Assembly: GCA_903863885.1 (NCBI GenBank)
Contig: CAIPEB010000395.1
Location: forward strand, 1-64,000
Reading direction: 5' to 3'
DNA length: 64,000 bases
Origin: an uncultured Planctomycetaceae bacterium
GTDB taxonomy: Bacteria; Planctomycetota; Planctomycetia; Pirellulales; Pirellulaceae
Shown: piece by piece, positions 8,211 to 17,971 of the stretch
Layout: each line of letters opens with the position of its first letter
Numbering within the stretch: position 1 is the first letter of the stretch
Notes under the pieces: generated by a model
Told to the model about the DNA's origin: nothing
What the model saw: only the letters and a program-made list of their open reading frames with translations
The model's database searches: none
Translations under genes and position numbers: made by a program

Positions 8211-9995
8211 TCTGTCGGCAGACTGGGCGCGGACTACATTGCCTTCGTCGGGCGACGTGGCAGAGCGGGTGTGTGACCAGGCCGCGGGGCCTTGCGGTTC
8301 GCTGACCGCCTGCAGCTTGATCTCCGCCGGCATGCGCTGAGCATCGAGCGGCCGCGATTCCCGCATGACCTGCTGCAGCAGTTCGGGCGAGGGCTGGGTG
8401 AGGATCAGCAAGCGATCGCCGCCTTGAGGTTGATTGCGGGGGCGAATGATGCAGATTAATTCAGAATCCCCTGCGGCGGACGCGAGCGACGCATTGGAAA
8501 TCGGAGGCGCGTGGGGTGCGGGCTGCGATCCGGCGACGGGACCGGCGTTGGGAATCGGCATGACGTTCGCGACGGGAATCGTGTTTGCGACCGGAGTTAT
8601 GTTCGGAACCGGTGCTGCATTTGCCGCCGACCGGACCCGCGAGTCGGCCATTGCGACGGGCATCTCAGGTGGCGGAGCGTCCCGGCGAACGGCACCGGCT
8701 TGCCGCGTGTCCTCCGCCAGGAGCGGTCGGGGCTGTTGACGATCGTAGATTGAACGCTGCCCGATCTGGTCCAATTGCCACTGAATGGCGGTCAATCCGG
8801 CATAGATCCCTTCCTTATCAGTGGGATCGGCCGCATTGCAGATACCGATGAGCATGCCATCCTTCGAGAAAAGGCCTCCGCCGCTTCGGCCTTCCACGGG
8901 CTGCCCGGCGACTTCGAAGTTCGGAGCGCCGAGGTACTTGTCGATTGCCGTCACCTGGCTGGCCACTACGGTCGGATCCGCGCCGTGATTGCATCCAACC
9001 GAGAACACCGTGTCGCCGCGCTGGATCGCGTAGCCGCGAGGAGCGACGCGCACGGGCCGAAGCTCGACGCTCGGCACGATGCTGATCAGACCGAGATCTC
9101 GCTCAAGGTCGAAGCCGACGAGCTGTCCTCGCACGGTTTGAGGCGAAGCGCCCGCGAACAGATCAACAGAGATTATGCCTTTGCCCTTCGAGTCGCGGAA
9201 CAGGTGTCCGCACGTGATGACAAGCGCTTCGCCATCGTGCGTATCGATCACCGTTCCCGTGCCGACTGACTGTCCGGACGGATCTTCGACACGGATGCGT
9301 ACCGTCGCCTGAAACGCCGTCTGCGAGTCAACCGGACTGTTCGTCGCGGTGGGACGCAGGTTCGGTTGTGCCGTCGATTGTGAACTGACCGGTACCGTTC
9401 CTTGTGAACTCATCTGCGGACGCGGAGGCGGCGCTGCTGCGGAGACATTGCTCACGGCGTACTGGTTGTTCGCAGCTGCCGAACCGGGGACCGGATAGAT
9501 CGGCTGACGCGGCTGGCCGGCCGGCGGATTAGGGGATCCGGCGGGAATGGCCTGTTGTCGCTGCGCCGCCATCTGTGCAGGCGCGGCCATTTGCCCGGAA
9601 GCCATCTGGCTCGGGGGGGCCATCTGGTGGGTGGCACCGGCCATCTGGTGGGTGGCACCTACTTGGCTGGAGGCCGGGCTGCCGGTTCGACCCCCGGCTG
9701 ACGCTAGCAATTGCGCGAGTTGGGCATAACTCGCGCCGCCCGTGGTGCGGTTAACCTCGCGTCCATCCACGACCAGTACGAAGCAAGGAACGAGAGTGAC
9801 TCGATAGTTCGCAGCCTGCTGCGGATTCCGGTCGACGTTGATCTGTTGAATCGGGTAGCCGTCGGCGATCAGCCGCCGGACGGTGGGCTCGGTGGCTTTG
9901 CATGCACCGCACCAGTCCGCGGTGAACTCCAGCAGCACCGTATCGCCGGCACCGGCGACCGACAGAACGAGAGCGAGCGCATGAGCTGCGACCAT
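8208..9995 (-). CDS. Exported thioredoxin-trypsin-like serine protease fusion
   Basis: A 595-residue two-domain exported protein. Residues 1-17 are a short signal peptide. Residues about 18-105 form a thioredoxin fold with W28-C29-G30-A31-C32 and the cis-Pro loop VTLVPCFVLV. A linker (about 105-225) is rich in Gln, Met, Ala and Pro, with repeats of the type ATHQMA and QMA. Residues about 225-405 form a trypsin/HtrA-like protease: His264 in ITCGHLF, Asp300 in ERDLGLIS and Ser371 in GRSGGG complete the triad. The tail (about 410-520) has Pro-Val-Ala-Asn-Ile repeats and a final 60-residue segment. GGAGGG lies 6 nt before the ATG. Expected location is the periplasm. No PDZ domain is present. Partners are unknown. 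Confidence 0.85.
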   Translation of the reverse strand: MVAAHALALVLSVAGAGDTVLLEFTADWCGACKATEPTVRRLIADGYPIQQINVDRNPQQAANYRVTLVPCFVLVVDGREVNRTTGGASYAQLAQLLASAGGRTGSPASSQVGATHQMAGATHQMAPPSQMASGQMAAPAQMAAQRQQAIPAGSPNPPAGQPRQPIYPVPGSAAANNQYAVSNVSAAAPPPRPQMSSQGTVPVSSQSTAQPNLRPTATNSPVDSQTAFQATVRIRVEDPSGQSVGTGTVIDTHDGEALVITCGHLFRDSKGKGIISVDLFAGASPQTVRGQLVGFDLERDLGLISIVPSVELRPVRVAPRGYAIQRGDTVFSVGCNHGADPTVVASQVTAIDKYLGAPNFEVAGQPVEGRSGGGLFSKDGMLIGICNAADPTDKEGIYAGLTAIQWQLDQIGQRSIYDRQQPRPLLAEDTRQAGAVRRDAPPPEMPVAMADSRVRSAANAAPVPNITPVANTIPVANVMPIPNAGPVAGSQPAPHAPPISNASLASAAGDSELICIIRPRNQPQGGDRLLILTQPSPELLQQVMRESRPLDAQRMPAEIKLQAVSEPQGPAAWSHTRSATSPDEGNVVRAQSADR

Positions 9996-10496
9996 CGGTT
10001 CCCTCCATGGATCGATGTGTCACGAAAAAGCATGAGCGTCCCAGCAGATCAACCTCCTGTCGATCTTGCAGCCGCCCTGGTCGAATGACCTCAAGCAGAG
10101 CGGTTTTGTTGTTGGCTCATTGCGTTTTCGGGGGTCGGGAATGTCCTCGGAAATTGAAATTCTTACAAGACCAGAATCCGGCACAGCGGCGATCCGTCTG
10201 CAAGCAAAATCGTGCGAGCGGATCCAAACTCCAGGGCCGTCGGCGATTAAGTGCAGACGCCCGCAACACGCGATTGGGGACCCGACGCCGTAATGCCAGC
10301 CGAAATCGCAGATAATGCAGGCTGTGTGCCAAAGGCGGGGAAAGAGATGCCGGATGCCGGTAGGCTGTAGGCTGTAGGCTGTAGGGGCGGATTGCCACAA
10401 CCTTTAGGTCTGTAGGGGGTAGTCGGCAGATGCCGAGTTTGAAAGCCAAACTCTCTCCAGACTCCAGACTCCAGACTCCAGACTCCAGACTCTGGC
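9996..10496. other. Intergenic region with repeat copy C and no convincing gene
   Basis: About 500 bp between the thioredoxin/trypsin-like gene start and the hicB stop, both minus strand. Short open frames on both strands lack ribosome-binding sites and family features. The right half holds the composite repeat at 10345-10492. The left part should hold the promoter of the exported fusion protein. Confidence 0.55.
10345..10492 (+). repeat. Composite dispersed intergenic repeat, copy C
   Basis: Left block 10345-10390: GATGCCG units, then three TGTAGGC units and GGGGCGG. Right block 10452-10492: six tandem GACTCCA-type units. About 60 bp of unrelated sequence separates the blocks. The right block ends a few bases before the hicB stop codon. 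Confidence 0.85.
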
Positions 10497-10703
10497 CTAC
10501 GCCTCGATGTACCCGACGACGGAAGACGGTTCGGGCGTCTTCAGGCCTTGGGCCTTCATTTCCGCAATGTGGCGTTTCAGGGCTTCGGTAATCAGAGTCT
10601 TCGCTTCGGCGAGCGACTCGCCGGAGGCTACGCATCCAGGGACGTCTGGAACGTATGCGCCGTAACTTGTTTCGGACTTCTCGAAAATCACGGCGTAGCG
10701 CAT
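10497..10703 (-). CDS. HicB-like antitoxin-family protein (lone)
   Basis: A 68-residue protein starting MRYAVIFEKSETSYGAY. The pattern of a beta strand, then YVPDVPGCVASGES, then an amphipathic helix (AEAKTLITEALKRHIAEMK) is the partial RNase-H fold of HicB-type antitoxins. The C-terminal DNA-binding helix-turn-helix of full HicB proteins is absent. HicB normally neutralises the HicA mRNA interferase. No HicA-like open frame with the catalytic GSHH motif occurs on either side, so this is a solitary member. Such lone HicB-like proteins are common and may not act in toxin-antitoxin pairs. The start is ATG at 10703; a longer open frame upstream is not family-like. Confidence 0.8.
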   Translation of the reverse strand: MRYAVIFEKSETSYGAYVPDVPGCVASGESLAEAKTLITEALKRHIAEMKAQGLKTPEPSSVVGYIEA

Positions 10704-11030
10704 CGATCGGGCTCCCCAACCCGAGCCAGTTTCCAGAATTGACGGCGTGCTTCCTCGGGCAGTCTTCGAAGTATCTATTGACGATCCGAACGGGTCAATA
10801 GTCGGCAGTCGCGGTGATAGCATGACCTCTGTTCGGGTGGGAGACAGGGCTCACCCCACGGAAATCGGACTACTCCCGAATATGGCGAGGCTGGGCTACA
10901 ATCTGAGACTTTGCGGGGGCATCCGCCGGGCATACGCCGGCTGCGGCGTCGGTCTGCGAAGGCTGTGCCGGCGACGGGTCTATCAGGCGTTTTTTCAGGG
11001 CGTTCGTGTTGCGCGCGGCGCGGGGATTCC
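10704..11030. other. Divergent promoter region between hicB-like gene and metG
   Basis: About 330 bp with no gene I can support. It must carry the metG promoter and leader. The segment 10920-11015 is GC-rich with several short inverted repeats (CGCCGG/CCGGCG types), but I see no recognisable riboswitch. One minus-strand frame near 10704-10780 reads LPEEARRQFWKLA, faintly reminiscent of RelE-type toxins, but it has no start and ends out of frame. Confidence 0.5.
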
Positions 11031-13085
11031 ATGAGTAAAGCTCGAAAGATACTGGTCACGGCAGCGCTTCCTTACGCGAACGGTCCGATTCACCTGGGGC
11101 ATCTCGTCGAGTACATCCAGACGGATATCTGGGTTCGCTTCCAGAACTTGCGCGGGAATCGCTGCATTTACATCTGTGCGGACGACACTCACGGCACGGC
11201 GATTATGAAGAGCGCGCGGCAGCGAGGCTGCACGGAAGAGCAGTTCGTCGCGATGATGCACGACGCTCATCGACGGGATTTCGCCGGTTTCGACGTCGAG
11301 TTCGACAACTACGGCAGCACGAACAGTCCCGAGAACCGCGAGTACTGTGAAGAGATCTGGCGGGCTCTCCAGGACAAAGGACTGATTGCTCAGCGTCAGG
11401 TTGTCGAGCTTTTCGACAGCCAGACGGGCGAGACGCTGCCCGATCGTTTTGTCAAAGGCACGTGCCCGAATCCGCGTTGCGGCGCGACCGACCAGTACGG
11501 CGACAACTGCGACCGTTGCGGTTCGACCTACAGTGCGATTGACCTGATCGATCCGATCAGCACCATCAGCGGCACGCCCCCGGTCAAAGGCGAGTCCGAG
11601 CATTTCTTTGTGAACATCGAGGCCTTGCACGAATTTCTTGACGAATGGACGCAATCGGGCGAGCACCTGCAGGACGAGGTGGCCAACTACCTGAAAAGCC
11701 ACTTCCTCGAGGCACCGCTGCGCGATTGGGACGTCTCCCGTCCGGCGCCCTATTTCGGTTTCGAAATCCCGGGCACACACGGGCGGCACTATTGGTATGT
11801 CTGGTTCGATGCGCCGATCGGCTACATGGGTTCAACGCGCGAGTGGTGCAAACGCCGGGGCGAGGATTCGGATGAATGGTGGCGGGGTGAATCGACCGAA
11901 ATCCATCACTTCATCGGCAAGGACATCCAGTATTTCCACTGCCTGTTCTGGCCGGCGATGCTCCGCGTCGCCGGCTTCAATCTGCCGGACAAGGTGCACA
12001 TCCACGGGTTCCTGACCGTCAACGGCCGCAAGATGTCCAAACGCGACGGCACGTTCGTCATGGCGGCGACGTACCTCAAACATCTGGATCCGGCCGCGCT
12101 GCGATATTACTACGCAGCGAAGCTGGGACCGCGGCTCGACGACATCGACATGAACCTCGACGAGTTCGTCGCCAAGGTCAACGCGGATATCGTCGGCAAG
12201 GTCGTCAATCTGGCGAGCCGAACTGCGAAGTTCGTCGAATCAACCGGCCTGTCCCCGGTCTATCCGGACGACGGCGGACTGTTTGCCCAGGCGGCGTCCG
12301 TTGCGGACGAGATTGCCGCGGCGTACGAGTCGTGCGACTACAACCGCGCGGTGCGATTGGTGCTCGAGATGGCCGACCGAGCCAACCCGTACGTGGAAAA
12401 CGCGGCGCCGTGGAGCCTGAAGAAGGATCCCGGCCGCGCGAAAGAGCTTCAGGACGTCTGCACCGTGGCGCTCAATCTGTTCCGACAGATTGCGGTCTAC
12501 CTGTCGCCCGTGCTGCCGCGACTGGCCAAACAGACCGAGGAACTCCTGGGCCAGCCCATCCGACATTGGGACGAAGTGCAGACTCCGCTTGTGGGAACGC
12601 CGGTCGCCCCCTTCCGCCACATGATGCAACGCATAGACAAGAAGGACGTGCAAGCCATGATCGAGGAAAGCCGCGAATCGGCGCTCGGCGCCGAATCGCC
12701 GAAACCGCAGCCGCTCCAGGACAGCGACGAGGCGCTGAAGGCCGAACCGCTCGCCCCCACCTGCACGATCGACGACTTTACGAAGGTCGATCTGCGCATC
12801 GCACGAGTGGTTTCCGCGGAACATGTACCCGATGCGGAAAAGCTGCTGAAACTCGTGTTGAGCCTCGGCGGCGAAGAACGTCGCACCGTATTCGCGGGAA
12901 TCAAGAAGGCTTATCAGCCCGAACAACTCGTCGGGCGCATGGTCGTCATGGCGGCGAACCTCGCACCTCGCAAGATGAAGTTCGGTCTCAGCGAAGGCAT
13001 GGTCCTCGCTTCAGGTCCCGGCGGAGCCGAAGTTTTTCTGCTCGGCGCCGACAGCGGCGCGAAGCCCGGCCAGCGAGTGCACTGA
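11031..13085 (+). CDS. metG: Methionyl-tRNA synthetase with C-terminal tRNA-binding domain
   Basis: A 684-residue class I synthetase charging tRNA-Met. The HIGH-type motif is [11 protein letters not shown] at residues 14-24. The zinc knuckle is CPNPRCG near 145 plus CDRCG about 17 residues later. The second active-site motif is GRKMSKRDG near 334 (KMSKR instead of KMSKS). Residues about 440-550 form the anticodon-binding helical domain. A linker follows, and residues about 581-684 are an EMAP/Trbp111-type OB fold ([24 protein letters not shown]) that aids dimerisation and tRNA binding. The ATG at 11031 ([13 protein letters not shown]) is chosen because the residues upstream do not align with the family. 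Length is typical of the long bacterial form. Confidence 0.97.
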   Translation: MSKARKILVTAALPYANGPIHLGHLVEYIQTDIWVRFQNLRGNRCIYICADDTHGTAIMKSARQRGCTEEQFVAMMHDAHRRDFAGFDVEFDNYGSTNSPENREYCEEIWRALQDKGLIAQRQVVELFDSQTGETLPDRFVKGTCPNPRCGATDQYGDNCDRCGSTYSAIDLIDPISTISGTPPVKGESEHFFVNIEALHEFLDEWTQSGEHLQDEVANYLKSHFLEAPLRDWDVSRPAPYFGFEIPGTHGRHYWYVWFDAPIGYMGSTREWCKRRGEDSDEWWRGESTEIHHFIGKDIQYFHCLFWPAMLRVAGFNLPDKVHIHGFLTVNGRKMSKRDGTFVMAATYLKHLDPAALRYYYAAKLGPRLDDIDMNLDEFVAKVNADIVGKVVNLASRTAKFVESTGLSPVYPDDGGLFAQAASVADEIAAAYESCDYNRAVRLVLEMADRANPYVENAAPWSLKKDPGRAKELQDVCTVALNLFRQIAVYLSPVLPRLAKQTEELLGQPIRHWDEVQTPLVGTPVAPFRHMMQRIDKKDVQAMIEESRESALGAESPKPQPLQDSDEALKAEPLAPTCTIDDFTKVDLRIARVVSAEHVPDAEKLLKLVLSLGGEERRTVFAGIKKAYQPEQLVGRMVVMAANLAPRKMKFGLSEGMVLASGPGGAEVFLLGADSGAKPGQRVH

Positions 13086-13140
13086 CCTTGCGTGGAGGCG
13101 AGGGCCATGAGGTGGGCCGGTCGGGAGGCGTTCGCCGCGT

Positions 13141-13158
13141 TGCGGTCTCCTGACCGCA
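13141..13158. terminator. Hairpin between convergent metG and dehydrogenase genes
   Basis: TGCGGTC, a 4-base TCCT loop and GACCGCA form a perfect 7-bp stem 55 bp after the metG stop. No T-run follows on either strand, so terminator function is uncertain. Confidence 0.3.
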
Positions 13159-13225
13159 TCCCTCCCGGGAAACACCCTGAGCCCGGCCCGCAACTTGGTC
13201 CATGCCGCCGAGTCTGTCAGTTCAG

Positions 13226-14386
13226 TCAGGCTTCGACCGATTCCACATCGACCCAGCGCTGCTCGCGATGGCTCCTCAGGATCGCCTCGCAGAGCAGGAT
13301 CTCGCGGTGTCCGTCGGCGAACGTGGGGAACGTCGGCCGGCCGGCGAATTCGCCCGATTGGATCGACTGATAGAACGCGCGGAAGCACTGTTTGAAGGTG
13401 TCCGGGAATCCTTCGTTGTGGCCGCCCGGATAGTCCGTGCATCGGCGGGCTTCGCTGCCCAGCAGTGACGGATCGCGCAGCAGCAGTTCGTTGGCCCGGT
13501 CGCGATGGCCGACCCACAGCTCATTCGGCCTTTCGCTGTTCCATGCCACGGCCTGCTTGGAACCGGCGATTTCATAACGCAGGCAATTCTTGCGTCCGGC
13601 GGTCACCTGCGAAACGGTCAGCGATCCTCGCGATCCCCCGCGGAAGCGAAGCAGAATGCAGCCATAGTCCTCGGTGGTGATCCGGATCGGTTCGGTCGCG
13701 GCGACTTTCTGCTCCTTGCCGCTGAAGGTCTCCACTTCCCCCTTGGGACGCAGACGCTGCGGGTAGATCGTCTTCAGATCCGCACAAACCGATTCCACTT
13801 CGAGAGCGGTGACTGAGTGAATCAGGTCGAGCCAGTGCGTGCCGATGTCGGCCACCGCACGCAATTCACCCCCGTCCTCGGCAACGACCCGCCAGTTGAA
13901 ATCGGTGGGATGGAACAGCCAGTCCTGGACATAGCTGCCCGTGACATGCAGGACTTCGCCCAGCGTTCCATCGTGCGTCCGCTGCGCGACTTCGCGGGAA
14001 ATCGGATAGAAACGGATGTTGTAGTTCACTCCCGCGGCCAGACCCGACTCGCGAGCCAATCGCACCAGTTGCGCGGACTCGCTCGAGTTCATCGCCAACG
14101 GTTTTTCGCACATGACGTGCTTGCCTGCCCGCAGCACGGCAGCAGCCATCTCGAAGTGGTAGCGGTTCGGCGTGGTGATGTGCACGGATCGGACCTCGTC
14201 GTCCGCCAGTACCTCCCCAAAACTCGAGTAGGCCTTTGCCAGTCCCAATCGGGCCGCGGCCTGCCGCGATTTCTCCGGCGTGATGTCCAGGATGCCGGAT
14301 ACCGCGATTCCGGCTCGCAGCAAACCTTCCACATGAACGGGTCCGATGAATCCGGCGCCAACGACCGCTGCCTTGATCGACGACAT
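13226..14386 (-). CDS. Gfo/Idh/MocA family NAD(P)-dependent oxidoreductase
   Basis: A 386-residue dehydrogenase. The N-terminal Rossmann motif is [11 protein letters not shown], the nucleotide-binding turn includes [13 protein letters not shown], and the catalytic-Lys motif is CEKPLAMN. The substrate domain carries NYNIRFYP, then [10 protein letters not shown] with the conserved Asp/His positions. This family oxidises sugars, inositols or related polyols; planctomycetes have many paralogues, and the substrate cannot be deduced. The ATG at 14386 ([10 protein letters not shown]) has AAGGAA about 8 nt upstream; an in-frame TTG further up is less likely. It ends convergent with metG and is transcribed alone. 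Confidence 0.93.
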   Translation of the reverse strand: MSSIKAAVVGAGFIGPVHVEGLLRAGIAVSGILDITPEKSRQAAARLGLAKAYSSFGEVLADDEVRSVHITTPNRYHFEMAAAVLRAGKHVMCEKPLAMNSSESAQLVRLARESGLAAGVNYNIRFYPISREVAQRTHDGTLGEVLHVTGSYVQDWLFHPTDFNWRVVAEDGGELRAVADIGTHWLDLIHSVTALEVESVCADLKTIYPQRLRPKGEVETFSGKEQKVAATEPIRITTEDYGCILLRFRGGSRGSLTVSQVTAGRKNCLRYEIAGSKQAVAWNSERPNELWVGHRDRANELLLRDPSLLGSEARRCTDYPGGHNEGFPDTFKQCFRAFYQSIQSGEFAGRPTFPTFADGHREILLCEAILRSHREQRWVDVESVEA

Positions 14387-14443
14387 CTGGTATGTTCCTT
14401 GCAACGGGCGCGGCCCGCATCAATGGGAATTCTCGGAATCCGT

Positions 14444-15157
14444 CTAGGGTTGGGGCGAGTCGACCTGAATGAACGGATTGTCTGCGCCTTCCGGTTTGTC
14501 GGGTTCCGGCTTTTCGCTTTCAGGTTGCGGCTCCGGAGGCTGCATGTCCGGAGGCTGCATATCCGGAGGCTGCATATCCGGAGGCTGCATATCTGGGGGC
14601 TGCATGTCCGGGGGCTGCATATCTGGGGGCTGCATGTCCGGGGGCTGCATGTCGTTCAGGTTTCGAGGGCCCTCCGGCGCGACCTGGAACGGATGAATGT
14701 TCCGTGGCTGCTGGAGATCCCGCAGCATCTGCATCTGCATCGGATCGAACTTCATCGGAGCGGGCGGTTGCGGCGGGTTCGGGGGCAGGGCGAGCTTGAG
14801 CAGTCGCGGCGCCTTGAGCAACACGATTACGAGAATGGCGATGCCGATGCCGAGCCCACGACGGACTGCTGTTTTCGGGGCGGGAGACGAAAGCGGCCGC
14901 CCGAACGGTTCGCCCGCCGGCGAAGCCCATTCGGGGCCGGGTTTCGGTTGCTGTGCGGGCGCAAAGGGTCTCGGCTGCTGTTTGGGGACAATCCGCTCGC
15001 GTGCAGGAGCCTGCGGCTTCGGTTCCCGCTTCGCGACGGTATCTTCCAGTTCGCGCGGGCGGAACGTGGCTCCGCACGTACGGCAACGCACGAGCGGATT
15101 CGGCAGGTGGTCTGCGGCTCGCAGGCGTTTTCCGCAATCGGGACAGTTGAATTCCAT
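14444..15157 (-). CDS. Zinc-ribbon membrane protein with DMQPP repeat tail
   Basis: A 237-residue protein of unknown function. Residues 1-40 are a zinc ribbon: CPDCGKRL then VRCRTCGATFRP. A Pro/Gln/Lys-rich linker of about 70 residues follows, then one membrane helix (LGIGIAILVIVLL, about residue 120). The outer part is Pro/Met-rich and ends with a run of near-identical DMQPP pentapeptides encoded by a 15-bp tandem repeat. This layout (cytoplasmic zinc ribbon, one helix, low-complexity outside) is frequent in planctomycetes. I chose the ATG at 15157 because it begins exactly at the zinc ribbon (MEFNCPDCG). Function is not known, and repeat copy number may vary between strains. Confidence 0.75.
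   Translation of the reverse strand: MEFNCPDCGKRLRAADHLPNPLVRCRTCGATFRPRELEDTVAKREPKPQAPARERIVPKQQPRPFAPAQQPKPGPEWASPAGEPFGRPLSSPAPKTAVRRGLGIGIAILVIVLLKAPRLLKLALPPNPPQPPAPMKFDPMQMQMLRDLQQPRNIHPFQVAPEGPRNLNDMQPPDMQPPDMQPPDMQPPDMQPPDMQPPDMQPPDMQPPEPQPESEKPEPDKPEGADNPFIQVDSPQP
14535..14654 (-). repeat. 15-bp tandem repeat, eight units, coding for DMQPP
   Basis: Eight units of about GGAGGCTGCATATCC (plus-strand reading) start every 15 bp from 14535. Units differ only at two or three synonymous positions. The array is in frame in the zinc-ribbon membrane protein. Confidence 0.95.
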
Positions 15158-15240
15158 GGTTGGTCTTCTCACCAGATTGAACCGGCCGTCGCCGAACGTG
15201 CGGATTCGCAGCAGGCATGCCAACCCGCTACGGCAACGGC

Positions 15241-16116
15241 TTAGAACAATGCCATCGAAAGCTTGCGGCGGTAGTTGGTCGTCAGCTCTGAATCCTCGGG
15301 CAGCACGCGGAAAATGTCAATCATCAACTTCCGTGCCCGTTCCCCCGTGTTTTTGCGGTCGCGCTCGACGAGCGACAGGCAGATCTGCAGCGATTCCTCA
15401 AACTGTTGTGCGCCGACGAGCGACTCGGCCAGTTGCAGCTGCAATTCAAGGTTGTCGGGATCGGCCTGTGCCGCAGCCCGATACTCGGCAAGCCCTTCGG
15501 ACGACTTCTGGCCCAGATCGAGAGCCGCTTTGATCTTCTGGGCTTCGGGTTCCAGGAACCCTCTCCGCTCCAGTTCGGCGATCACTTCGCGAGATTCGTC
15601 GAGACGATCCATGGCGAGCAGCGTGCGGGCCAAGCCGATCTGAGCTTCGTGAACCCTCGGATTTTCGGCCACGAATCGCCGATACAGTCGTTCGGCCAAG
15701 GCCAGGTCGACCGCTTCGGCGTCGCGTGCGTCGCCCAGGCAGTGAGCGGCCAGCATTCGGTCGAGCCATGTGCGAATCTGCGGTTCGGGCATGACGCCGG
15801 TGAAGCCATCGAGAATCTCGCCGCCGCTCACGGCAAACACGGCCGGAATTCCCTGCACTTTGAATTGGGCCGCCGCATCGGGCATTTCATCCGTATTGGC
15901 CTTCACCAGGATGAAGCGTCCTCCGTGCTGTTCGGCCAGCCGCTCCAGGACCGGGCCGAGCGCGCGGCACGGCGCGCACCAGGGCGCCCAGAAATCGACC
16001 ACGACGACCGCGCTGCGCGACTGGTCGAAAACATCGGCCTGAAAGGCCTCTTTGGTGGTGGAAATTACCCAGCCTGCAGGCTCGGAGCGTGAGTTGCTTG
16101 TGTCGGACTCGTTCAT
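15241..16116 (-). CDS. Thioredoxin-TPR protein (CnoX/YbbN-like)
   Basis: A 291-residue protein with an N-terminal thioredoxin fold: FWAPWCAPCR with C47 and C50, and cis-Pro loop GIPAVFAV. It is followed by a tetratricopeptide-type helical region (about 145-285) with repeats such as AQIGLARTLLAMDRLDES and LQLQLAESLVGAQQFEESL. This is the layout of CnoX/YbbN chaperedoxins, which hold oxidised or unfolding clients and pass them to GroEL. Unlike the E. coli protein it keeps a full CxxC, so it may be redox-active. There is no signal peptide, so it is cytoplasmic. The ATG at 16116 (MNESDTSNSRSE) fits the family. It is divergent from panD. Confidence 0.85.
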   Translation of the reverse strand: MNESDTSNSRSEPAGWVISTTKEAFQADVFDQSRSAVVVVDFWAPWCAPCRALGPVLERLAEQHGGRFILVKANTDEMPDAAAQFKVQGIPAVFAVSGGEILDGFTGVMPEPQIRTWLDRMLAAHCLGDARDAEAVDLALAERLYRRFVAENPRVHEAQIGLARTLLAMDRLDESREVIAELERRGFLEPEAQKIKAALDLGQKSSEGLAEYRAAAQADPDNLELQLQLAESLVGAQQFEESLQICLSLVERDRKNTGERARKLMIDIFRVLPEDSELTTNYRRKLSMALF

Positions 16117-16412
16117 GGCATTGGTTGCACGGGGCGTGGTTAACCCAAAACGGCGGGAAAGCCGAATGCCGGGGCATCGGCGAAGCCAAGCTGTAGCTTC
16201 TGTACCAACCAGTCTAAGGGCATACTCGGGTCCGGCAAAGTGCCACACGGTCCGGGTCCCTCGGAGGGGAGCGCAGTTTTGGGTTGAGTTTCACACCCCC
16301 TCCGCAGGCAAACCGGGCTGCCCGGGGCGGCTTGACCCTTGCCCGAACGGGCCAAATAGTCGAACATGTCAGAGAGGCACCGCCTCTGCATTCCTTCCTT
16401 ATGGGTAGGTTC

Positions 16413-16781
16413 ATGAGACGAACTCTGCTGAAGTCGAAAATCCATCGCGCCACGGTCACGGACGCGCAGTTGCACTATCCTGGCAGCATCACGATCGATC
16501 CGGTTCTCATGGCGGCCGCAGACATTGTCGAGCACGAGCGAGTCGAGGTCTACAACGTGACCAACGGTGCCCGCCTTGCCACCTATGCGATCAGCGGCGA
16601 GCCCGAGTCGGGCGTGATCTGCATCAACGGCGCTGCCGCCCATCTGGTTGACCCGGGGGATGTGGTGATCATCGCCTCGTATGCGGAATACGAAGAAAAG
16701 GAACTCACCGGGCACAATCCGCGAGTCATCCTGGTGGACAGCCAGAATCGCATTCGGCACGAGGCGGCACCTACGCGGTGA
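16413..16781 (+). CDS. panD: Aspartate 1-decarboxylase (pyruvoyl enzyme)
   Basis: A 122-residue proenzyme that makes beta-alanine for pantothenate and CoA synthesis. The self-cleavage site is Gly24-Ser25 in [10 protein letters not shown]; Ser25 becomes the pyruvoyl group. Using the ATG at 16413 ([16 protein letters not shown]) places Ser at position 25, as in characterised enzymes, which decides this start over the ATG at 16401. Lys9, Arg12 and the [14 protein letters not shown] and [10 protein letters not shown] segments are conserved. GGTAGGT precedes the start. No panB or panC is nearby; the next gene (43 bp downstream) is an M24 peptidase and may share the transcript. Confidence 0.96.
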   Translation: MRRTLLKSKIHRATVTDAQLHYPGSITIDPVLMAAADIVEHERVEVYNVTNGARLATYAISGEPESGVICINGAAAHLVDPGDVVIIASYAEYEEKELTGHNPRVILVDSQNRIRHEAAPTR

Positions 16782-16823
16782 TCCTGGGACACCCCGCACG
16801 ACTTGTTACAGGACATCACCGCC

Positions 16824-17918
16824 ATGCATTGCTTCGAGCAGCGCCGCGAGCGACTCCGTTCCCTGTTGAAGAGTGCCGAAGTTGATGCGTTGCTGGTGAC
16901 CCGTTTTACGAACGTCACGTACCTGACGGGTTTTAAGGGTGAGGACAGCTACCTGCTCCTCACCCGGCACGGGGAAGTCCTGCTGAGTGATCCCCGCTTC
17001 ACCGTTCAGCTGGAAGAGGAATGTCCCGGCATTGAGCGGGAAATCCGCCGCCCCGGTTCGCCCATCGTCGGCTCGGTCGTGCGCGCCGTTCTCGCTTTGG
17101 GCCTCCGTACGCTGGCCATCGAGGCGGGTTCGATGACGGTCGAGGTGTTTCAGAAGCTGAACAGCGAATTGGCCGCTGTGACGATCCAGCCAAAGTCGGG
17201 GCTGGTCGAGCAGCTGCGGGAGATCAAGGACAAGGACGAGATCGACGAGATTCGCCGCGCGGTCGAGATCGCCGAGCGTGCGTTCAGTGTCGTGAAGGCA
17301 TCGCTTCGTCCGGACTTTACCGAGAAGCAGGTTGCCGATGCTCTGGAGGCCCAGATTCGCGCGTTCGGCGGCGACTGCTGCAGTTTCTGGCCGATCGTGG
17401 CGGTTGGGCCGCGAGCCGCCTTGCCGCACGCTCGCCCGGGGGGCAACCGCATTGAACAGAGCAGCTTCGTATTGATCGATTGGGGCGCGAGGGGGCCGAG
17501 TCTCTACCTGAGCGACTTGACTCGACTCGTCGTGACCCGCAAGCCGCCGTCGCGGCTGGAGAAGATCTACGAAATCGTCCTGGCGGCCCAGCGGAGCGCG
17601 ATCGACGCGATTCGTCCCGGGGCCATCATGGAAGACATCGACGCCGCAGCCCGGCGTGTGATCACCGAGGCCGGCTACGGCCGCCGATTCAGCCACTCGC
17701 TCGGCCACGGGATCGGTCTGGAAGTCCACGAACAACCTCGATTGGCGGTGGACCAGAAACGCCCGCTGAAAGCCGGAATGGTCGTAACCGTTGAACCGGG
17801 CGTCTATCTGCCGGAGTGGGGCGGCATACGGATCGAAGACGATGTGCTCGTGACCAAAGACGGCTGTGAAGTACTCAGCCGGTGTCCCAAAGAGTTCGCC
17901 CAGTGCTTTATCGGCTGA
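16824..17918 (+). CDS. M24B family Xaa-Pro aminopeptidase-like protein
   Basis: A 364-residue creatinase/aminopeptidase-P-type protein. Residues about 1-130 form the creatinase N domain (ALLVTRFTNVTYLTGF). The pita-bread catalytic domain carries the five metal ligands: Asp in IDWGARG, Asp in YLSDLTRLV, His in HSLGHGIGLEVHE, Glu in VTVEPGVYLPEWGG and Glu in RIEDDVLV. A complete ligand set supports an active di-metal peptidase that removes N-terminal residues before proline. The ATG at 16824 (MHCFEQRRERL) has AGGA about 10 nt upstream; an in-frame TTG at 16803 is possible. A second M24 gene follows in the same direction 53 bp later. Confidence 0.93.
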   Translation: MHCFEQRRERLRSLLKSAEVDALLVTRFTNVTYLTGFKGEDSYLLLTRHGEVLLSDPRFTVQLEEECPGIEREIRRPGSPIVGSVVRAVLALGLRTLAIEAGSMTVEVFQKLNSELAAVTIQPKSGLVEQLREIKDKDEIDEIRRAVEIAERAFSVVKASLRPDFTEKQVADALEAQIRAFGGDCCSFWPIVAVGPRAALPHARPGGNRIEQSSFVLIDWGARGPSLYLSDLTRLVVTRKPPSRLEKIYEIVLAAQRSAIDAIRPGAIMEDIDAAARRVITEAGYGRRFSHSLGHGIGLEVHEQPRLAVDQKRPLKAGMVVTVEPGVYLPEWGGIRIEDDVLVTKDGCEVLSRCPKEFAQCFIG

Positions 17919-17971
17919 CGGCAAGTTTGCCGCAGTTTTCCTTGCTCGGCAGAACGGAGCGGAGTCCCCAC

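Noticed and set aside
10704-10790. Possible RelE-like toxin remnant next to the hicB-like gene
   Set aside because: Only a dozen residues look toxin-like, there is no start codon, and the frame closes upstream.
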